From IMG/VR virus record IMGVR_UViG_3300028025_005244, positions 1 to 60,646 of that record: a stretch of 60,646 nt of DNA; one strand, 5' to 3'. Below, piece after piece: positions 49,231 to 57,067 of the stretch. The stretch comes from a virus. The translations under genes and the position numbers were made by a program. How positions within the stretch are numbered: the stretch's first letter is position 1; each line of letters starts with the position of its first letter. Below the pieces are notes generated by a model. The model saw nothing but the letters and a program-made list of their open reading frames with translations. It made no database searches and was not told where the DNA came from.

Positions 49231-50808
49231 TTAGGCCGTAGCGTTGCTAGTAATTTGACCCAGTTTGATAACAACAAACTCAGCTGGGTATTCTAAAGCG
49301 ACTCCAACTTCAATATTTACACGGCCATTCATAATGTCCGCTTCGCTATTGATAGTCTCATCACATCGTACAAAGAAGGCATCAGCAGTAGTTGCTCCAC
49401 GCAAACCACCTTGTTGCCAGTATGATCCTAGGAAGTTTGAGATAGTGACATTTAGTCGCAACCACAATCTAGCATCATTATTTTCAAAAATCGCAAATGA
49501 CGTTAGGTCTGTAAGCTCTTTCTTAAGGTAGCTTAAAGATCTGCGGATATTAATGTAGCGATTTCCTGGGGTATTATTTAGAGTCCTACCACCCATAATT
49601 ACAATTCCAGCTCCAGGTACTGCTCGAATTGCGTTAATTGGGTTAGCAGAGGTATTGATAGAATCAAGTTCTGCGTTTGTAAATTGTCTTTCTGTAGTAA
49701 CAGCTAGAGCAATTTGGTTTCCTAGTCCTGCAGGTGTCTTAAACACTCCGCGAGAAGCGTCTGTCGCTAGGTATTGACCTACAACTGCTGCGCCAGGTGC
49801 CTGAAGACGTGTAGCTCCAGGTGTAGAACGCAAAGCATTTGGAATCAAAACCCAAGGATAGTAGAATGCTGCGCATCCACCTGCTGAGCTTGCAGCAAAA
49901 GCAGTAGACACATCATCAACAAATGTCTGAGCTTCAGCTACTGTAAGTCCTGCTGGAGTATCTAGAACAGCAAATGAATCTCCACGACCTTCGCAATAAG
50001 ACACTAAGTCAGCTGACATATTGATTGCAAGAGTTCGTTCTGTAGATGTAAGAGATGTTGTGTATGTGTACGCAATAGCTGGAACGTTAATTACTAGTGG
50101 GTTTTGGATTGGATCCAAAGTTGCTAGTGCAGTCGAGATATTAGTACGTGTTGGAGCAGATCCGTCTGCTCCAGCAGTTGTTGATCCAAGCGCGTATAGA
50201 GTAGCTCCAATAGTAGGCATATCATCTGGCGCTGTAGATGCAGAGTTAAGATCAGATACTGAAATAACTGAAGAGCTTGGGTTAATAACAGAAACGAAGT
50301 AACGAGGATCTGTACTATTCATGCTTAGATCTGTGTATTGTTCGATTAGGTTAGAGGTTGCGTTGCCCGCGATTGTAGGTGGGCCATACACTGCAAGACC
50401 AAAACGAGTTGAAGTTCCTGCGGCTCGAACCTGAACTGCAAGGCTATTTCCCCAAACTCCTGGGTTATTTGCAGATACTAAGATTGTGTTTAGCTGTGCT
50501 TGAGACTTGTCAGTAAGAGTAACTGATGCGGCTGCCGCGCCAGATCCAGTAACTCGCTTAATATACAGCTGGCGTCCGCCATTTGCAAAAAAGTTATAGG
50601 CTGCCCAAGTTGTTGGGTAGGCGTCATCCAATGCACCAAAAGTTTTTACAAACTGTGTCCAAGAACTAAGAAGGACTGGAACAGCTGTTGGGCCTTTTGC
50701 AAGAGCACCAACAAAAACTCCAATAGCGTTGCCACTTTCGGCAAGCTCTATGGTTTGTGGAAGTTCCACTTCTTGAATAAATACGCCCGGTCTATTAAAT
50801 GTAGACAT
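49231..50808 (-). CDS. Tail sheath protein
   Basis: 525 residues. The start FNRPGVFIQEVELPQTIE, then VGALAKGPTAVPVLLSSW and FKTFGA-like motifs are those of contractile sheath N-termini. The C-terminal domain has YINIRRSLSYLKKEL, NDARLWLRLNVTISNFL and the YPAEFVVIKLGQI end. This establishes a contractile tail. AAGGAG stands before the ATG. Confidence 0.95.
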   Translation of the reverse strand: MSTFNRPGVFIQEVELPQTIELAESGNAIGVFVGALAKGPTAVPVLLSSWTQFVKTFGALDDAYPTTWAAYNFFANGGRQLYIKRVTGSGAAAASVTLTDKSQAQLNTILVSANNPGVWGNSLAVQVRAAGTSTRFGLAVYGPPTIAGNATSNLIEQYTDLSMNSTDPRYFVSVINPSSSVISVSDLNSASTAPDDMPTIGATLYALGSTTAGADGSAPTRTNISTALATLDPIQNPLVINVPAIAYTYTTSLTSTERTLAINMSADLVSYCEGRGDSFAVLDTPAGLTVAEAQTFVDDVSTAFAASSAGGCAAFYYPWVLIPNALRSTPGATRLQAPGAAVVGQYLATDASRGVFKTPAGLGNQIALAVTTERQFTNAELDSINTSANPINAIRAVPGAGIVIMGGRTLNNTPGNRYINIRRSLSYLKKELTDLTSFAIFENNDARLWLRLNVTISNFLGSYWQQGGLRGATTADAFFVRCDETINSEADIMNGRVNIEVGVALEYPAEFVVIKLGQITSNATA

Positions 50809-50856
50809 TCGGTTTTCTCCTTAATAGGTTAGTTGTTTTCATAGGGGGTCCGATTA

Positions 50857-51486
50857 TTATGCGGGTTGTGCTTGTTGTAGTTGTAACAGTTCATATATTG
50901 ATACATTTGATTGATCAGTGCCACGGATACTAATATTTCTAGTAGTAACCGGAACGCCTGTTCTTTCAAAACCAGTTCTAAATAGTTCAGAACTAATTCT
51001 AATTGAGTAGACATTCATAAAAAGTCGTTTTTCAGACTCAGTACTGTCTCTCTTGGAAAAACCCAACATGTCCAGTCGACGCCAAGTGTTGTCTTCTGGT
51101 ACGTAGATAGATCCAAATCTAACTGGCAAGCGACCTATAGAAAATAGTCCGCCTAAAATTTGTCGGTCATGCCGAGGCTGCCTAGAAAAAGTTGATATTT
51201 GATAATCAAGATTTATTGGCATTGGATAGAACGTGTCTCGACTAGAGTTTCCGTCCCAACCTTCTGGTTGGTAGGGGACGGTCACTATTCCAGACTGTAC
51301 TCGTTCGGTTGCTTCTGAAATGTTAATTAGGTCAATAGTCATATAAGGATACGCCTGTTGACGGATTTCTTTGTCCGGTTGGCCGTAGAAGACCCCTACA
51401 GGTCGTGCTTGGTTTCCCGCATCTGAAACTGTAAGGCCGGACAAAAGGCTCTTAAGAGCTTTTTCCTCATTTAAAATAAATGGCAT
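50857..51486 (-). CDS. Tail completion/sheath-associated protein
   Basis: 209 residues directly upstream of the sheath gene. YPYMTIDLINISEATERVQS, then strands around LDYQISTFSRQPRHDRQIL, match the layout of tail terminator-type proteins (helix plus beta core). The assignment is from position and fold impression. Confidence 0.55.
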   Translation of the reverse strand: MPFILNEEKALKSLLSGLTVSDAGNQARPVGVFYGQPDKEIRQQAYPYMTIDLINISEATERVQSGIVTVPYQPEGWDGNSSRDTFYPMPINLDYQISTFSRQPRHDRQILGGLFSIGRLPVRFGSIYVPEDNTWRRLDMLGFSKRDSTESEKRLFMNVYSIRISSELFRTGFERTGVPVTTRNISIRGTDQSNVSIYELLQLQQAQPA

Positions 51487-51764
51487 TAATTTACCCCAAT
51501 CTTAGTAAAGTAATTTCGCATTACTGGAGATGGGGGGGTATCTTCGTCGCCATATTCAAAAGCTAGAATCTTATTCTCAAGCTCTTTAGGGTAGGATACT
51601 TTTAGGCTGCCGTTAGGATTAGGGCGAACCTCAAGTTTTGTAGCTAGGTTTTCTGGCCACCCAGCAAGAAGCGCCTCATACTGTAGTGTGAGGGTGTGTT
51701 TTTCAGCAGACGCTGATAATTCCTTGTAAAGTTTGATCTTTAATTGTTTAGTTATACTAGCCAT
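51486..51764 (-). CDS. Small neck/tail protein
   Basis: 92 residues, helical start and beta end, ending RNYFTKIGVN. It lies between head-tail joining and tail-completion genes and shares a base with the next start. No family recognised. Confidence 0.6.
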   Translation of the reverse strand: MASITKQLKIKLYKELSASAEKHTLTLQYEALLAGWPENLATKLEVRPNPNGSLKVSYPKELENKILAFEYGDEDTPPSPVMRNYFTKIGVN

Positions 51765-51918
51765 TTTTACGAAGGGCTTTCGAGAGTAAATACCCAGCTA
51801 TAAATCCCGCTGCAGCTTTACGTTCGCCGCCTGTATTAAGGCCAACGATTCCTCGAACAAACTCTTCTTTGTCAGCTTCCGTTTCAGCACGGTTTAGCCG
51901 ATTGACTAAAAAGATCAT
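51757..51918 (-). CDS. Small protein of the neck region (53 aa)
   Basis: Recovered from a gap. The ATG at 51918 has a strong GGAGGAATT ribosome binding site, and the stop overlaps the next gene's start by eight bases. The protein has a charged helix (NRLNRAETEADKEEFVRG) and an Ala/Gly-rich hydrophobic helix (KAAAGFIAGYLLSKALR), as in small membrane-interacting or assembly proteins. Function is unknown. The 103 bases to its right (51919-52021) show no start codon and no clear signal. Confidence 0.75.
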   Translation of the reverse strand: MIFLVNRLNRAETEADKEEFVRGIVGLNTGGERKAAAGFIAGYLLSKALRKNG

Positions 51919-52021
51919 AATTCCTCCATATGAGGTGCAAGGTATATCAGCAGGGTTCCCAGTTGCCTGGGCGTCGCTCTAAGGATAAGGCAAAGACGTT
52001 TAAAAGAAGCCCTAAGTGAGA

Positions 52022-52288
52022 CTATTTTTCTTTAGGCCTAAACTGTTTACGTATTCTTGGGCGTATTACTTTCTTACCCAAAGCCTTATATTTGTTACTA
52101 CTTAATCTCTTAGTTATGGCCCCCGTAGATCCCGGGGATAGGGTTCTAGCTTGCCCGCCCTTCCACTTTCCAGAGGACTTTTTTGACCAAGATTCGGCAG
52201 ACTTAAACCCAGCTTTTACCGTTTTAGCTGAGGTTGCCTTTGCCGGCCCTATAGCTTTAGGTGTTTTAGGGTTTACGTTACTAGGCAT
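52022..52288 (-). CDS. Basic structural-region protein
   Basis: 88 residues from the ATG at 52288 (GAGG upstream). It is Lys/Ser-rich, largely disordered, with a KKVIRPRIRKQFRPKEK end. It overlaps the preceding gene by eight bases. It resembles small HK97-gp10-like tails only in charge, and no assignment is made. Confidence 0.6.
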   Translation of the reverse strand: MPSNVNPKTPKAIGPAKATSAKTVKAGFKSAESWSKKSSGKWKGGQARTLSPGSTGAITKRLSSNKYKALGKKVIRPRIRKQFRPKEK

Positions 52289-52871
52289 TTGGTGGTACCT
52301 CATTAAATGGGTCATAAGAGGCATACTTAGAAAACTGTGGGTCATTGACCAGTTCTTCAGGATTCACTTGATTACAGTCTAAGGAAAACAAGGTGTACTT
52401 ATTATTCATAATTCCCCTAGGAGACATTTTTGTAGGGGTAAATACTTCGTTTCTAAATACTAGGCGATCTCGTAAAAATTCATCGGGGTTATCAACAAGG
52501 GTTTTAAAGTGGGCGGAAGTGGTGCTGCTTGACCCGTAAAGATCAGTGCTTCGCTCGACGATATCCATATTAAAGGTAACCCTTAAAACGTCAACGTTAT
52601 AGAAACCGCGGTCGCTTTGCATAGTTACGCCCTGATAGATAACGGCATTAATACATGGAATTATAAGAGGGCCATGCCAACGACGTCCTCCGGTACTTGG
52701 GTTTGAGCTACCTACGTCGTAGATTGGGTCTACTACAGTGCTCGGTTCATCATAGGTCCACCACTCAATGTCACTACCAACAGTACGAACTATCTCTTTG
52801 GTAATGCCCGAAATTATAGACTTACGTTCATTAGGTACATCAAAGCGTCCTTGACGTTGTTCTCCACGCAT
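52281..52871 (-). CDS. Probable head-tail joining protein
   Basis: 196 residues. An N-terminal helix is followed by a beta-rich domain (VVDPIYD, PLIIPCINAVIYQGV). The position before the tail genes and the DPIYDVG motif suggest a head closure/neck protein. The call is from context. Confidence 0.55.
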   Translation of the reverse strand: MRGEQRQGRFDVPNERKSIISGITKEIVRTVGSDIEWWTYDEPSTVVDPIYDVGSSNPSTGGRRWHGPLIIPCINAVIYQGVTMQSDRGFYNVDVLRVTFNMDIVERSTDLYGSSSTTSAHFKTLVDNPDEFLRDRLVFRNEVFTPTKMSPRGIMNNKYTLFSLDCNQVNPEELVNDPQFSKYASYDPFNEVPPNA

Positions 52872-52879
52872 GTCTTCTC

Positions 52880-54709
52880 CTATGCCCAGCCTGTAGAGAG
52901 TGGTCCGGATGAACCGTCTCCATTTGACGCTGTTACGCTAACCCATCTAGCCCAGCTATATGTAGAGCTGTTTCTTGTTACTTGAACAGATCCCCCAGCA
53001 GCAATTGTTCCGCCGCTACCAGTAGTTGACGCTAAAACAGAACCGCCATTTGAGTTAGAGAATTGAAGTCCCCAACTGTATGACGTAGCCGCGCCACCAC
53101 TGTTTGAAATCGTTAATGTCCAGCTATTAGGGCTTCCGCCATTGTAAGTGTTCGTAACACTAATATTTGGCGGACTTGACACCGCCACGGTTGTAAAGGT
53201 AACGTTAGGAGACTGTACAAATGCTGATGAAAGACCAGTATTAACGTCAAAAGTTTGAACTCGTATGTAGAATGTTCCGGCTTGTCTAAGTTGAACAGAC
53301 AATACGGCGCCGCCGCCACCAGTTACATACGACCCACCACTAGTGTAGATATCCCATACGTAAGACAAAGTACCGCTGCCACCCGATCCAGCGCCCCAAC
53401 TAAATGTACCTCCGGTAGGGCTAAGATTGTCTACACCACTAGGATTTGTTGGTGGGTTAGGTGCCGACGGTCCCGGAGCGTTTATAGAACCAATATCCAC
53501 CCCGGTTTGGATCCAACCAGAAGTACCGCCAGCATTAGATGCGCGAGCAAAAGCCCTAAAGAATCTTTTTCCAGAGTCGTAGTCCGCTTGTGTTACGAGG
53601 TAGCTTAGTGATGCAGAAGTAGATCCAGAACCGGTGGCTCGTGGATTATTACCGGCATCTTCGCCCTCAACAACTCCAGCAGTACCGCGAACAAGTTTAA
53701 TTTCAACACTTGTAGGGTTGTTGTTCCACCCAGAAGTTGAAGCGGTTATTGTAGTACCTATATTAATTGTGCCAGAAGCTGGGTTTTGGCTTATGCTGCC
53801 GGAAGTAGGTGCTGGAACGTTATCAAGAGTTACTGGGTCTCCCGATCCTGTAAGGGACGGTAACCCACCTTGTTGTACGCTTCCAAGGGTATTTACGTTT
53901 TCCGTGTTTACCGGGTAAGACATAAATGAGTACGATGCTCCAGGAGTCAATCCAGTAACTACTGCTTGACCGCCATTAGAATTTATAGTTCCCCAAAAAA
54001 CTTGGTTACCCGATCCAGCAGGCCCGTAATAGGCTAAAGCGCTTGTGGTATTTGCACCAAAAAAAGTTGCAAAAGTAAATGTATTTGATCCTTTAGATAC
54101 AAGAGAAACCGAAGGTCGGCTTGGAGTAGGTACTGTATAATTATAAAGAGTATACCCAACAGTTTGAGCAGTAGTGTAGCTACTTCCTGCAGGAATAGTT
54201 TGACTTGCAACTGTATTGTGGTTGTTAGCGGTTGCCCCAGATGCGCTTCTTAGAACTGAACCTACTGTGTTTCCTGCGTTAGTAATTAAAGCATTTGCAG
54301 TTGCTTCGGTTTGACCCACAACATTTGGGACGGTAATAAATGTAAATACGTAATAACTAAGGTTTACTGTTTGAGCTGATAGATATACGCCTGGAGTTAC
54401 GCTCTGTGAAGCAATGTTTCCGTTGTTTGCTGGAGTAGCGCCATTAGCATTATTAAGTATAGTATTTGTTCCAGGAGTATTTCCGGAGTTAGTTATATTT
54501 GTTCTACCGGTAGCCAAAACTTGGCCCACAACATTTGGGACAACAAAAGCGCTATATGTAAAGATTGATCGCCAAGTACCCGCAACTTTTACGTAGGCGT
54601 TAGTCACACCTAACCAGGTTCCGTTTACTTTTACGTAGGCTGTTTGTACGGAGTCAGTATCCGGAGATACCGTTTTCCACGCACCAGCTACTTTTACGTA
54701 CTTGGCCAT
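52880..54709 (-). CDS. PASTA and Ig/FN3-like surface structural protein
   Basis: 609 residues. Three copies of YVKV-G-W open the protein (4-11, 25-32, 39-46), each followed by a short linker, an anchor-like repeat. Two PASTA-type domains (VPNVVGQ at about 58 and 128, each with TAQTV- or SAQTV-like ends) follow, then several Ig/fibronectin-like beta domains. PASTA binds muropeptides and beta-lactams in host kinases and PBPs. Here it likely lets the virion stick to peptidoglycan. It probably decorates the neck or capsid. Confidence 0.8.
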   Translation of the reverse strand: MAKYVKVAGAWKTVSPDTDSVQTAYVKVNGTWLGVTNAYVKVAGTWRSIFTYSAFVVPNVVGQVLATGRTNITNSGNTPGTNTILNNANGATPANNGNIASQSVTPGVYLSAQTVNLSYYVFTFITVPNVVGQTEATANALITNAGNTVGSVLRSASGATANNHNTVASQTIPAGSSYTTAQTVGYTLYNYTVPTPSRPSVSLVSKGSNTFTFATFFGANTTSALAYYGPAGSGNQVFWGTINSNGGQAVVTGLTPGASYSFMSYPVNTENVNTLGSVQQGGLPSLTGSGDPVTLDNVPAPTSGSISQNPASGTINIGTTITASTSGWNNNPTSVEIKLVRGTAGVVEGEDAGNNPRATGSGSTSASLSYLVTQADYDSGKRFFRAFARASNAGGTSGWIQTGVDIGSINAPGPSAPNPPTNPSGVDNLSPTGGTFSWGAGSGGSGTLSYVWDIYTSGGSYVTGGGGAVLSVQLRQAGTFYIRVQTFDVNTGLSSAFVQSPNVTFTTVAVSSPPNISVTNTYNGGSPNSWTLTISNSGGAATSYSWGLQFSNSNGGSVLASTTGSGGTIAAGGSVQVTRNSSTYSWARWVSVTASNGDGSSGPLSTGWA

Positions 54710-54712
54710 GGT

Positions 54713-54904
54713 CTACGCGTACTTAAACCAGATGTCCCCATCAGCACCGTCAGTACTTGTGGGTGCGGCAGTAGATGCAAAAACGTTTCTAAGAGCCCCT
54801 GTAGTGACTGTTGTTGGTGAGACTACTCTTGTGGCAGGACCTACAACCAGGTTAGTTGTAGAAGATATCGTTTCAAGTTTCTCAGGAAATTCTTTACGTG
54901 TCAT
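54713..54904 (-). CDS. Small structural protein
   Basis: 63 residues, Thr/Ala/Val-rich, ending STDGADGDIWFKYA. That ending (ADGDIW-KY) is common in short phage tail or fibre proteins. It overlaps its upstream gene by four bases. Confidence 0.6.
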   Translation of the reverse strand: MTRKEFPEKLETISSTTNLVVGPATRVVSPTTVTTGALRNVFASTAAPTSTDGADGDIWFKYA

Positions 54905-55245
54905 GCTGTTATTTGACTCCCAAACGCGTGAAAAGTAATAGATGAAGATGTTCCTGTAGCCACAGTAATTGTGTCATACGGAGCTAGAGTTATTCCAAGA
55001 GTAAATGTTTGTGTTGTGTTGCCTGCAATAGGTACTGTTAAAGCCAGTGCATTTCCTGTGCTAGCTACAGCTGGGGTTGTACCTGTAGCCTTGCGAACAT
55101 AGATAGTTGCAGTTGCTAGGGTTGGCGTCACATTGGCTACCGCAATAGTTGAGACAATAGTTTGGGTAGCTGCAGGGCTAGAGTATAGATCTAGGTTTGA
55201 ACCGGATGGTGTAGCCTGTCCAAGAATGAGATAATTTGTAGGCAT
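54901..55245 (-). CDS. Small beta-rich structural protein
   Basis: 114 residues, Thr/Ser/Ala-rich with alternating hydrophobic positions throughout, typical of a beta-sandwich decoration or fibre protein. No family name. It is coupled to the 63-residue gene. Confidence 0.6.
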   Translation of the reverse strand: MPTNYLILGQATPSGSNLDLYSSPAATQTIVSTIAVANVTPTLATATIYVRKATGTTPAVASTGNALALTVPIAGNTTQTFTLGITLAPYDTITVATGTSSSITFHAFGSQITA

Positions 55246-55259
55246 TGTGCTCCCTGTAA

Positions 55260-56312
55260 TTAGATGTGGCTAAGGTAGTACCCCATATTAACTTGATATC
55301 GCTCATTAGAGGGGTCTAAACTAAGAGCAATTTGCCCGTGTAGGGCTGCAGTTTCGTATTCTTTTAGGTTATAACTTGCTAACGCTAGTAAGTCGTGAGG
55401 AAGTGGCCCCCAAGCCCACGGTTCGCAAAAGTAATCAAGTGGTTTGGTTTCAATTTTTAAAGCTTTAGTAGCCCACTCATAGGTTTCTTTCCATTTACCC
55501 TGATCGTGGTAGTGCTGAGCCAGCTTTACTGATGACTCTCTTCTTGAGGGATCCTCAAGGTACGCTTTCTTAAGCCAGAACTCTGCATTATTAGGCTCAC
55601 ACTCAGCTAAGTATCTGTATGAAGATGCCCTTTCAGGAATCCATTTTGCAGACTCTAACTTTAAATGCCTTTTAAACTGTACCGCGGCTTCTTGATATTT
55701 ACGCCAAAAGTAAAGTTCTCTACCGTAGTAAAAAGCGCAACGATCGTCTAAAGGATTCTCTTTAGCCGCTTCTTCAAGTAATCCTAGATAATCTCCGCGA
55801 GACTTGTTTTCATCGGGGTGGTGCTCTATCTGCAGATCTATCCACCCACGAGTTTCAGGAATTCGATATGGGCTGGGAACTTCGTGAATAGGATACTGCC
55901 ACCGGTATCCTTGGCGAGCGTGGATTCTAATCCCACTAAATTGCATTCCTGGAGATCCATCAGGATTCCAGCTAGTGGTGAACATATATTGTGGTCTAGT
56001 CCATTTATTGGCGTAAGCCACCTCTAAATGTTTTCTCCACCCAGGAACTAAAACTTCGTCGAGATCCAAAGCAATACAGTAATCAATATCCCCAGGGATA
56101 AGAGCGAGGCTAGCATTACGAGCATCGTCAAACCTCCAAGGTTTTACTGAGATAACGTGTGTTTCAATTCCAAAAGATTTTGCTAGTTCTACCGTTTTGT
56201 CAGTAGATCCAGTGTCAGCTATTAGAAGCAGGTCCGCTTCTTTTGCTGAGTGATACCATCGTTTGACAAACTGCTCCTCATTTAGAGCTATGGCGTAGAC
56301 AGCAACTTTCAT
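55260..56312 (-). CDS. GT2-family glycosyltransferase with TPR-like repeats
   Basis: 350 residues from the ATG at 56312. The GT-A core has VYAIALNEEQFV, ADTGSTDKTVELA and the metal-binding DLDEV. After about 200 there are helical TPR-type repeats ending the protein. It transfers a sugar, probably to a virion protein (tail fibre) or to the host surface. It is embedded between fibre genes and follows its own terminator. Confidence 0.88.
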   Translation of the reverse strand: MKVAVYAIALNEEQFVKRWYHSAKEADLLLIADTGSTDKTVELAKSFGIETHVISVKPWRFDDARNASLALIPGDIDYCIALDLDEVLVPGWRKHLEVAYANKWTRPQYMFTTSWNPDGSPGMQFSGIRIHARQGYRWQYPIHEVPSPYRIPETRGWIDLQIEHHPDENKSRGDYLGLLEEAAKENPLDDRCAFYYGRELYFWRKYQEAAVQFKRHLKLESAKWIPERASSYRYLAECEPNNAEFWLKKAYLEDPSRRESSVKLAQHYHDQGKWKETYEWATKALKIETKPLDYFCEPWAWGPLPHDLLALASYNLKEYETAALHGQIALSLDPSNERYQVNMGYYLSHI

Positions 56313-56326
56313 ACTAATAGTGTAGC

Positions 56327-56366
56327 AAAAGAAAAGCCCCACCAGTCCCGGGGGACGATGGGGAGC
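56327..56366 (-). terminator. Terminator between fibre genes and the glycosyltransferase
   Basis: In the minus direction a stem CCCCA...TGGGG with an inner GTCCC/GGGAC stem and CC loop (56337-56363) is followed by CTTTTCTTTT. It would end the fibre transcript just before the glycosyltransferase gene and can reduce, not fully block, transcription into it. Confidence 0.7.
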
Positions 56367-56377
56367 TAATCTTAAAA

Positions 56378-56758
56378 TTAAGCGATGTTAGCGAACTCTA
56401 CTGCACCGTAGATGGTTGTACCACCATCGGTAGAGTAGAACTTTAGAACAGTCTTTCCAGAAGCTACGATAGTTGGGGCTGAGCCGCCATCCCATGTAAC
56501 TCCAGAAAATGTAACAGTGTTAGCGCCACGGTTGGCTACTTCAACAAGCCACTGATTAGCGTATCCACTAGGAAGGTTTGTAAAAGTAACGGTTGTGTTT
56601 CCAGCTAATGAGCTCATGCGGGAAACGGCACCATTAGTTACGGAGATATTAATGGCTCCAGTTGAGCCTGTGATAGTCTGCAAACGAGTAGTATTGCCAG
56701 CATTAATGTAGGCATCTACAGACTCCGACAGTACGACTGGCTGTGAGGAAATGGCCAT
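56378..56758 (-). CDS. Small beta-rich virion protein
   Basis: 126 residues. The repeated Thr/Ser/Gly, alternating strands (ITGSTGAINISVTNGAVSR, VTFTNLPSGYANQWLVEV) and the STDGGTTIYGAVE end resemble short phage fibre/decoration proteins. It lies three bases after the preceding small gene. Confidence 0.65.
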   Translation of the reverse strand: MAISSQPVVLSESVDAYINAGNTTRLQTITGSTGAINISVTNGAVSRMSSLAGNTTVTFTNLPSGYANQWLVEVANRGANTVTFSGVTWDGGSAPTIVASGKTVLKFYSTDGGTTIYGAVEFANIA

Positions 56759-56760
56759 TA

Positions 56761-57057
56761 TTACTTACCTTTCTTAGATGATGCTTCTGAAGATTCTTCT
56801 TCAATAAGTTCTGCTTCAATAATTTCTTCAACTTCTCCGACAAACCCTTGATTTGTCCAAATAAGCTTTGCCTCGGGAGAGAGGTTTGGCGGATACCAAA
56901 CCCCACTCTCACGAGTCCAACCTGTACCTGGCTGAGGATCAAGATTAGTAATATCTACAACTTCGTATATTGAAGCGAATACTCCAATCTGATCCTCAGT
57001 ATCAGATACAACTACATTTACAACGTAGGTGTCGGATAAAAGTGCAAATTTTGCCAT
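56761..57057 (-). CDS. Fibre-associated small protein
   Basis: 98 residues. The beginning MAKFALLSDTYVVNVVVSDT, then PGTGWTRESGVWYPPNL match a common short tail-fibre-associated or assembly type. The C-terminus is very Glu-rich (EVEEIIEAELIEEESSE), a possible chaperone-like tail. Confidence 0.65.
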   Translation of the reverse strand: MAKFALLSDTYVVNVVVSDTEDQIGVFASIYEVVDITNLDPQPGTGWTRESGVWYPPNLSPEAKLIWTNQGFVGEVEEIIEAELIEEESSEASSKKGK

Positions 57058-57067
57058 TTACTAGATC

